The notes under the pieces were generated by a model. The model saw nothing but the letters and a program-made list of their open reading frames with translations, did not search any database and was not told the origin of the DNA. From the NCBI RefSeq assembly GCF_900172265.1, contig NZ_FWFK01000005.1, forward strand, positions 124,001 to 188,000: a stretch of 64,000 nt of DNA, read 5' to 3'. Made by a program: the position numbers and the translations under genes. The stretch is from Roseivivax jejudonensis. GTDB lineage: Bacteria; Pseudomonadota; Alphaproteobacteria; Rhodobacterales; Rhodobacteraceae. Shown in pieces: positions 58,960-64,000 of this stretch. Position 1 is the first letter of the stretch. Every line of letters begins with the position of its first letter.

Positions 58960-59020
58960 TCGCGGACGGCCGGGCCCGCGACAGCCACGCGGGCCCTCGG
59001 ACCCTGGGGAGGACAGACTG

Positions 59021-59671
59021 ATGAGCCACGACGACTTTGACATCGAACCGGTTCCGGGGCTGCCGGAACGACCGCCCGAGGGCGAGCGGATCCTCTGGCA
59101 GGGTCGGCCGGACGCCTTCGCGCTGACCTGGACCTCGCTCAGCCTGCCCTGGGTCGTCGGCTATTTCGTCCTCCTGGCGCTGTGGCGCTTCGGCACGCTG
59201 GTCGATCTCGTGCCGATGGGCCAGGCGGTCGGTGCGGCGGTGCCGTTCCTGATCCTGGGCGCGATCGTTGTGGCGCTTCTGGGCCTGATCGGCTGGATTC
59301 AGGCGCGGGCGACCGTCTACACGGTCACCGATCGCCGCGTGGCGATGCGGATCGGTGCAGCGCTGACGGTGACGCTGAACCTGCCTTACACGCAGATCGC
59401 CGCCGCGGGATACGCGCCGGGGCGCCGGGGCACCGGAACGATCGCGCTGTCGACCGTGGGCGGGCCGGTCATGTCCTACCTCGTGCTCTGGCCGCACGTG
59501 CGGCCGTGGCGGATCGCGCGCCCCGAGCCGGCGCTGCGCTGTATCCCGCAAGCCGAACAGGTCGCGCGGCTGATCGCCGAGGCGGCGGAGGCCAGGGTCG
59601 CGGTTCCGCAAGTGGCGCCGGCTGAGGCCCGGCCCGCCCCGGCGGCCGCGGCCGCCGTCGCGGCCGAGTGA
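59021..59671 (+). CDS. puhB: Reaction-centre assembly protein PuhB
   Basis: A 216-residue membrane protein with two or three hydrophobic segments (about 43-60, 72-92) and a bacterial PH-like part (TVYTVTDRRVAMRIGAALTVTLNLPY). An Ala/Pro-rich tail closes it. PuhB is needed for normal reaction-centre assembly in Rhodobacter. GGGGAGGA precedes ATG 59021. It sits between puhA and puhC as in other purple bacteria. Confidence 0.9.
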   Translation: MSHDDFDIEPVPGLPERPPEGERILWQGRPDAFALTWTSLSLPWVVGYFVLLALWRFGTLVDLVPMGQAVGAAVPFLILGAIVVALLGLIGWIQARATVYTVTDRRVAMRIGAALTVTLNLPYTQIAAAGYAPGRRGTGTIALSTVGGPVMSYLVLWPHVRPWRIARPEPALRCIPQAEQVARLIAEAAEARVAVPQVAPAEARPAPAAAAAVAAE

Positions 59672-59685
59672 AGGAGGCGATGACG

Positions 59686-60159
59686 ATGGCACAACCGCTT
59701 GAACGCCGCATGAAGAGCACCGAGGCCGAGCTGGTGCCGCTGCCGCTCATCCGGGCGATGGTGGCGATGGTTCTCGCAAGCCTCGCGATCGCATCCTACG
59801 CGGTCTGGACCGACCGGCCTCTCGAGGCGACGCCCCCGGCGGGGCCCGTCGTCACCGCGCGGACCATCACGCTCGAGGCCGACATGACGGGCGCGGCACG
59901 CGTGATGGATGCGGACGGCCGGGTGATCGCGGATCTCGCTCCCGACGAGGGCGGCTTCGTGTCAGGCGTCGCCCGGGTGATCGAGCGCGAGCGCCGCAAC
60001 GCGCGGCTGCCGCTCGATGCGCCGGTGCGCCTCGAGGCGATGGACAGCGGGCGGATCGCGATCATCGATCCGTCCACGGGATGGCGCGCCGACCTCATGG
60101 GGTTCGGCGCGGACAACGCGGCGGCATTTGCCAGGCTGCTGCAGAACGAGCCCGAATGA
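59686..60159 (+). CDS. puhC: Photosynthetic complex assembly protein PuhC
   Basis: A 157-residue protein with one membrane helix (about 23-42, LIRAMVAMVLASLAIASYAVW) and a periplasmic domain; PuhC helps LH1-RC complex formation. ATG 59686 was chosen because AAGGAGG (59671-59677) lies 8 nt upstream; ATG 59680 would be too close and GTG 59668 lies before the site. Confidence 0.88.
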   Translation: MAQPLERRMKSTEAELVPLPLIRAMVAMVLASLAIASYAVWTDRPLEATPPAGPVVTARTITLEADMTGAARVMDADGRVIADLAPDEGGFVSGVARVIERERRNARLPLDAPVRLEAMDSGRIAIIDPSTGWRADLMGFGADNAAAFARLLQNEPE

Positions 60160-60172
60160 GGAGGGAAGACTC

Positions 60173-60469
60173 ATGGGACTACTGACAAAGGACGTGGAGA
60201 GGGCGCCGTGCACCGTCGAGGTGTCGCACTGCTTCGAGAGCCTGCACGCGCATGTGCGCTTCAACAACGGCGCCGTCATCTATCCCGGTGACGAGGTCAA
60301 GGTGCACGGCCCCGAGATCATGGCGCCGTTCGGCGAGGTGGTGAGCGAGGACCGCGAGGCGACCATCCTGCGCGCCTCGAAGCTCGAACGCCTGTGGACG
60401 CGACTGACCGGCGATCTCGAAGTGATGGAGCTCTGCGAGTTCTCGTTCTCCGAGGAGGTGCGGCTATGA
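60173..60469 (+). CDS. Conserved small protein between puhC and acsF
   Basis: A 98-residue soluble protein (APCTVEVSHCFESLHAHVRF, GAVIYPGDEVKVHG). Three cysteines (13, 20 and one near residue 89), and a middle with beta-strand character. It has no signal or membrane helix. GAGGAGGGA precedes the ATG and its stop overlaps the acsF start (ATGA). Its fixed place between puhC and acsF suggests a role in complex assembly or in the cyclase reaction; function unknown. Confidence 0.8.
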   Translation: MGLLTKDVERAPCTVEVSHCFESLHAHVRFNNGAVIYPGDEVKVHGPEIMAPFGEVVSEDREATILRASKLERLWTRLTGDLEVMELCEFSFSEEVRL

Positions 60470-61602
60470 ACGTGCATGCCGATCCCGTCGCCGACAAGCG
60501 CGCCGAGGCCCAGACCGCAGAAGAGGGCATTGCCCTCCAGGAGGAGCAGGCCAAGCTCGATTCCAAGTTCGCGACCGACGTGGCGATGCAGAATACACTG
60601 CTGACGCCGCGCTTCTACACCACCGATTTCGACGCGCTCGACGCGATCGACGTCTCGCCGGTGCGCGCCGACTGGGACGCGCTGATCGCCGAGATGCAGG
60701 CCGATCCCAACAAGGGCCACTTCAAGAAGACCGCCGACTGGGACGTGGTCGACTGGGAGGGGATGGAGCCCGGCCTGAAGAAGGAATTCATCGACTTCCT
60801 GATCTCGTCCTGCACCGCCGAGTTCTCGGGCTGCGTGCTCTACAAGGAGATGAAGCGGCGCGGATCGAACCACGACGTCACGACGCTGTTCCAGCTGATG
60901 GCGCGCGACGAGGCGCGGCACGCGGGCTTCATCAACGATGCGCTGCGCGAGGCGGGCGTGGCGGTGAACCTCGGCTTCCTGACGCAGAAGAAGAAATACA
61001 CCTTCTTCCGGCCGAAATTCATCTACTACGCCACCTATCTGTCGGAAAAGATCGGCTACGCCCGCTACATCACCATCTTCCGGCACCTGGAGCGGCACCC
61101 CGAGCACCGGTTCCACCCGATCTTCAAGTGGTTCGAGGAGTGGTGCAACGACGAGTTCCGCCACGGCGAGGCGTTCGCGCTGCTCATGAAGACCGATCCG
61201 AAACTGACCTCGGGCGTGAACGTGTGGTGGATCAAGTTCTTCCTCACCGCGGTCTTTGCCACGATGTACGTGCGCGATCACCAGCGCCCGGCCTTCCACG
61301 AGGCGCTGGGCGTGGATCCCGACTGGTATGCCCACGAGGTCTTTACCAAGACCTCGGCGCTCAGCGAGCAGATCTTTCCGATCACGCTCGATATCGAGCA
61401 TGCGGCCTGGCAGCCGACGCTGGAGCGGCTGCACCGCGCCAACGTGGCGATCGCCGAGGGGACCGAGGCGGGCGGCATCGGCGGGCGGCTGCGTTCCTGG
61501 GCAAACCAGGCCAAGGCGGCGTACTGCTTCGCCCGGCTCTACGCGATCCCGGCGCGGCGGCACCGGGTGCCCGAGAGCCCGCGCCTGGAGCCGGCGTATT
61601 GA
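60466..61602 (+). CDS. acsF: Mg-protoporphyrin IX monomethyl ester (oxidative) cyclase
   Basis: A 378-residue diiron enzyme closing ring E with molecular oxygen. Diiron ligands appear in TAEFSGCVLYKEM, DEARHAGF and NDEFRHGEAF. This is the aerobic route; the anaerobic BchE cyclase is not in this window. The start overlaps the small gene by 4 nt. It sits in the puh operon, as in aerobic and facultative phototrophic Rhodobacteraceae. Confidence 0.96.
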   Translation: MNVHADPVADKRAEAQTAEEGIALQEEQAKLDSKFATDVAMQNTLLTPRFYTTDFDALDAIDVSPVRADWDALIAEMQADPNKGHFKKTADWDVVDWEGMEPGLKKEFIDFLISSCTAEFSGCVLYKEMKRRGSNHDVTTLFQLMARDEARHAGFINDALREAGVAVNLGFLTQKKKYTFFRPKFIYYATYLSEKIGYARYITIFRHLERHPEHRFHPIFKWFEEWCNDEFRHGEAFALLMKTDPKLTSGVNVWWIKFFLTAVFATMYVRDHQRPAFHEALGVDPDWYAHEVFTKTSALSEQIFPITLDIEHAAWQPTLERLHRANVAIAEGTEAGGIGGRLRSWANQAKAAYCFARLYAIPARRHRVPESPRLEPAY

Positions 61603-61630
61603 GCCGGATCCGACAGGACGACGGAACGGC

Positions 61631-61678
61631 CCGGGGGCGCTGCCCCCGGACCCCCGGAGTATTTGACCCAAGAAGAAG
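61631..61678 (+). repeat. Dispersed hairpin repeat, copy F (head type 2, tail type I)
   Basis: Hairpin CCGGGGGC-GCT-GCCCCCGG (61631-61649), then ACCCCCGGAGTATTTG and ACCCAAGAAGAAG (to 61678). It lies in the 121-bp acsF-puhE spacer, in the direction of transcription. Confidence 0.8.
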
Positions 61679-61723
61679 ACGCGGGGCGGGACGTGCCTGC
61701 CATTCGGGACAGGAGTATCGGGG

Positions 61724-62524
61724 ATGAGCGGACATCCGGGGATCGCGGCGCTCTTCGCGCTCTTCGCCTGGTGGTTCTCCACCGGGGCGATCCTCGTGCT
61801 CGTGCGGCGTGCCGACCGCGCGGAGGCCGGGCGCCGCGCGACGATCGCGGCGCTGCCGCTTCTCGTCCTCGGCGCCGCGGGGCTCTGGGCGAGCGCGGGT
61901 GCGGCCGATGTCGGCGCGGTGTACCTCGCGTTCCTGTCGGCGCTGGCGGTCTGGGGCTGGATCGAGCTGGCCTTCCTCACCGGCACGATCACCGGGCCGA
62001 ACGCGCATGTCTGTCCGCGCCACCTGCCCGAATGGGAACGGTTCCTGCGCGCCTGGGGCGTTCTCGCCTACCACGAGATGCTGCTGGCGGGCGCCTTCCT
62101 CGGGCTCTGGGCACTGACCCGGGACGCGGCCAACGCGGTCGGTTTCTGGACCTTCGCGGTGCTGTTCTTCGCCCGTATCTCCGCCAAGCTGAACCTCTTT
62201 CTCGGCGTGCCGCGGATCAATACCGAGTTCATGCCGCGCGCGCTGGCGCACGTGCCGAGCCATTTCCGCAAGGCGGGAGTCAACTGGCTCTTCCCGGTCT
62301 CGGTGACCGGGCTGGCGGCCGCGACCGCGGTGTGGATCACGCTACTGACGACGGCCGGAACCCCGGCCCAAACCGCCGGCTTCGCGCTCCTTGCCGCGAT
62401 GACCGGACTCGCGCTTCTCGAGCACTGGTTCATGGTGCTGCCGCTGCCGGACGAGAAGCTGTGGCGCTGGATGCTTCCCGCGCCCGCCAACGGACCGACG
62501 AGGGAGGACGCCCATGGACTTTGA
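61724..62524 (+). CDS. puhE: Photosynthetic complex assembly protein PuhE
   Basis: A 266-residue membrane protein (DUF3623 type) with about seven hydrophobic segments. The [38 protein letters not shown] and [16 protein letters not shown] blocks are typical. PuhE limits or tunes LH/RC assembly in Rhodobacter capsulatus. AGGAG lies 8 nt before ATG 61724. It overlaps hemA by 11 nt. Confidence 0.9.
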   Translation: MSGHPGIAALFALFAWWFSTGAILVLVRRADRAEAGRRATIAALPLLVLGAAGLWASAGAADVGAVYLAFLSALAVWGWIELAFLTGTITGPNAHVCPRHLPEWERFLRAWGVLAYHEMLLAGAFLGLWALTRDAANAVGFWTFAVLFFARISAKLNLFLGVPRINTEFMPRALAHVPSHFRKAGVNWLFPVSVTGLAAATAVWITLLTTAGTPAQTAGFALLAAMTGLALLEHWFMVLPLPDEKLWRWMLPAPANGPTREDAHGL

Positions 62525-63728
62525 CGCCCTGTTCACCGACGCGCTCGACACGCTGCGCCGCGAAGGCAACTACCGGATCTTCGCCGAGCTCGAGCGCGCG
62601 GTCGGCGCCTTCCCGCAAGCGAAGAGCCACGACGCCAACGCCCCGGACGAGGTCACGGTCTGGTGCTCGAACGACTATCTCGGCATGGGTCAGCACGCGG
62701 AGGTGATCGCGGCGATGTGCGACACTGCGCAGGCCTGCGGCACCGGCGCCGGGGGCACGCGCAACATCTCGGGCAACACGCACCAGCACGCGTTGCTGGA
62801 GGCGGAACTGGCGGACTTGCACGGCAAGGAGCGGGCGCTGCTGTTCACGTCGGGCTACGTGTCGAACTGGGCGGCGCTGTCGACGCTCGGGGCGAAGCTG
62901 CCCGACGCGGTGATCCTGTCGGACGAGAAGAACCACGCCTCGATGATCGAGGGCATCCGCCATTCCAAGGCGGACAAGGTGATCTGGCGCCACAACGATC
63001 CTGCGGACCTCGACCGCAAGCTGGCGGCGTTGCCGGTCAACGCCACGAAGATCGTCGCCTTCGAGAGCGTCTACTCGATGGACGGCGACATCTGCCCGAT
63101 GGACGAGATCCTCGACGTGGCCGAGGCGCACGGTGCGATGACCTATCTCGACGAGGTGCACGCGGTCGGCATGTACGGCCCGCGCGGCGGCGGCGTCAGC
63201 GAAGCGCGCGGGCTGGCGGACCGGATCACGCTGATCGAGGGCACGCTCGGCAAGGCCTACGGCGTGATGGGCGGCTACGTGTCGGGGTCGGCGGCTTTGT
63301 GCGACTTCATCCGCTCCTTCGCCTCGGGGTTCATCTTCACCACCGCGCTGCCGCCGGCGGTGGCCGCGGCCGCGCGTACCTCGATCGCGCATCTCAAGCA
63401 GAGCGACGCCGAGCGCCAGCGTCAGCGCGCGCAGGTCGCCAAGTTGCGGGCGCGGCTCGATTCGCTGGGCATTCCGCACCTGCAGAACGACAGCCACATC
63501 ATCCCGGTGATGATCAAGGATCCCGTGAAGTGCCGGCAGATCGCCGACATCCTGATGCAGGATTTCGGGATCTACGTTCAGCCGATCAATTATCCGACGG
63601 TGCCGAAGGGCACGGAGCGGCTGCGCTTCACGCCGGGGCCGCTGCATTCCGACGCCGATATCGAAAACCTGGTGCAGGCGCTCGCGGCTCTCTGGAAGCG
63701 GTGCGCGCTGGCGCACGCCGTGGCCTGA
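62514..63728 (+). CDS. hemA: 5-aminolevulinate synthase
   Basis: A 404-residue PLP enzyme (Shemin pathway) condensing glycine and succinyl-CoA. PLP lysine Lys247 lies in GTLGKAYGV; His142 (EKNHASM), Asp213 and His216 (YLDEVHAVG) contact the cofactor. [16 protein letters not shown] is diagnostic. The start lies inside puhE, so synthesis of the tetrapyrrole precursor is tied to the photosynthesis operon. A second synthase elsewhere in the genome is possible. Confidence 0.97.
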   Translation: MDFDALFTDALDTLRREGNYRIFAELERAVGAFPQAKSHDANAPDEVTVWCSNDYLGMGQHAEVIAAMCDTAQACGTGAGGTRNISGNTHQHALLEAELADLHGKERALLFTSGYVSNWAALSTLGAKLPDAVILSDEKNHASMIEGIRHSKADKVIWRHNDPADLDRKLAALPVNATKIVAFESVYSMDGDICPMDEILDVAEAHGAMTYLDEVHAVGMYGPRGGGVSEARGLADRITLIEGTLGKAYGVMGGYVSGSAALCDFIRSFASGFIFTTALPPAVAAAARTSIAHLKQSDAERQRQRAQVAKLRARLDSLGIPHLQNDSHIIPVMIKDPVKCRQIADILMQDFGIYVQPINYPTVPKGTERLRFTPGPLHSDADIENLVQALAALWKRCALAHAVA

Positions 63729-63803
63729 GCCGACGCACCGGCGCGGGGCTTTTCGGCGCCGCGGGGATGCCTATCTGACGGGGGCGGCCCGACAGGAGAC
63801 AGC

Positions 63804-64000
63804 ATGCCCCGCTCCCGCCTCACCCCGATCGCGATCGGCGTCGCTCTGGCGCTGAACCTTGGCGCCACGCCACCATTGCGGGCTCAGGATGTCGACCGCG
63901 GCGCGCAGCTCTTTTCCGACTGTGCGGCGTGCCACCGGGTGGTGGCGCCGGACGGCACGATCCTGCGCGGCGGCGGACGGGCGGGCCCGAACCTTTACGG
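63804..64000 (+). CDS. cycA: Cytochrome c2 (5' part only)
   Basis: The first ~65 codons; the gene runs off the window. A signal peptide (about 1-28, ending LRAQ), then GAQLFSDC and the heme site CAACH (Cys40, Cys43, His44), DGTILRGGG and GPNLYG match purple-bacterial cytochrome c2. It carries electrons from the cytochrome bc1 complex to the reaction centre in the periplasm. AGGAG lies upstream of ATG 63804. Its position after hemA is typical of Roseobacter clusters. Confidence 0.9.
   Translation, partial: MPRSRLTPIAIGVALALNLGATPPLRAQDVDRGAQLFSDCAACHRVVAPDGTILRGGGRAGPNLY

Overview
The window is a very GC-rich alphaproteobacterial chromosome segment. The best fit is an aerobic or facultatively aerobic anoxygenic phototroph of the family Rhodobacteraceae (Rhodobacter/Roseobacter type). 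The main evidence is the right third, which carries a large part of a purple-bacterial photosynthesis gene cluster in the order idi-bchP-PucC-like-bchG-ppsR-ppaA (minus strand), then bchF-N-B-H-L-M-lhaA-puhA-B-C-orf-acsF-puhE-hemA-cycA (plus strand). Genes are tightly packed, often with 1, 4 or 11 nt overlaps. No tRNA, rRNA, CRISPR array, insertion sequence or prophage was found, and no gene-free stretch exceeds about 240 bp.

Layout. 1-2485: an oligopeptide-type ABC importer (ATPase cut by the window edge, two permeases). 2584-13237: housekeeping genes (proline iminopeptidase, UbiG, MarR, nitrilase-like hydrolase, glutaredoxin, ComF, a methyltransferase, ferrochelatase, a YiiX-like hydrolase, two L,D-transpeptidases, a CAP lipoprotein, an RNA uracil methyltransferase). 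13287-27053: two tandem ABC exporters, CCA-adding enzyme, Nudix enzymes, Hsp33, a response-regulator/PP2C phosphatase with a neighbouring Hpt protein, threonine ammonia-lyase, ArgG and several small conserved proteins. 27156-32463: a flagellar block (motE, an unnamed membrane protein, fliL; divergently fliF, fliH-like, fliN, fliP). 32588-35705: glpD-glpK. 35873-41445: a five-gene module, eutB-eutC-asnC-ssd-atf, that looks like the distal part of a (hydroxy)ectoine catabolic cluster without the ring-opening genes. 41578-64000: the photosynthesis cluster.

How the photosynthesis genes work together. HemA supplies 5-aminolevulinate. BchH and BchM act at the start of the Mg branch, AcsF closes ring E using oxygen, and BchL-N-B is the light-independent protochlorophyllide reductase. 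BchF hydrates the 3-vinyl group. BchG attaches the C20 alcohol and BchP reduces it; Idi feeds isoprenoid precursors. PuhA is the reaction-centre H subunit, LhaA, PuhB, PuhC and PuhE assist assembly, and CycA is the cytochrome c2 electron donor. PpsR and the B12-binding PpaA/AerR regulator sit at the divergent centre. TGT-N12-ACA operators lie in front of bchF and across the start of bchG.

The most unusual observation is a dispersed, hairpin-headed repeat of about 45-75 bp with six copies between 35.7 and 61.7 kb. Two inverted copies with the same hairpin bracket the eut module. Three lie in spacers of the bch-puh gene string: one directly before the bchB start codon, and one containing an intrinsic-terminator-like hairpin between bchH and bchL. 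One copy lies in frame inside the bchB coding sequence. Heads and tails of the repeat occur in different combinations, as if shuffled.
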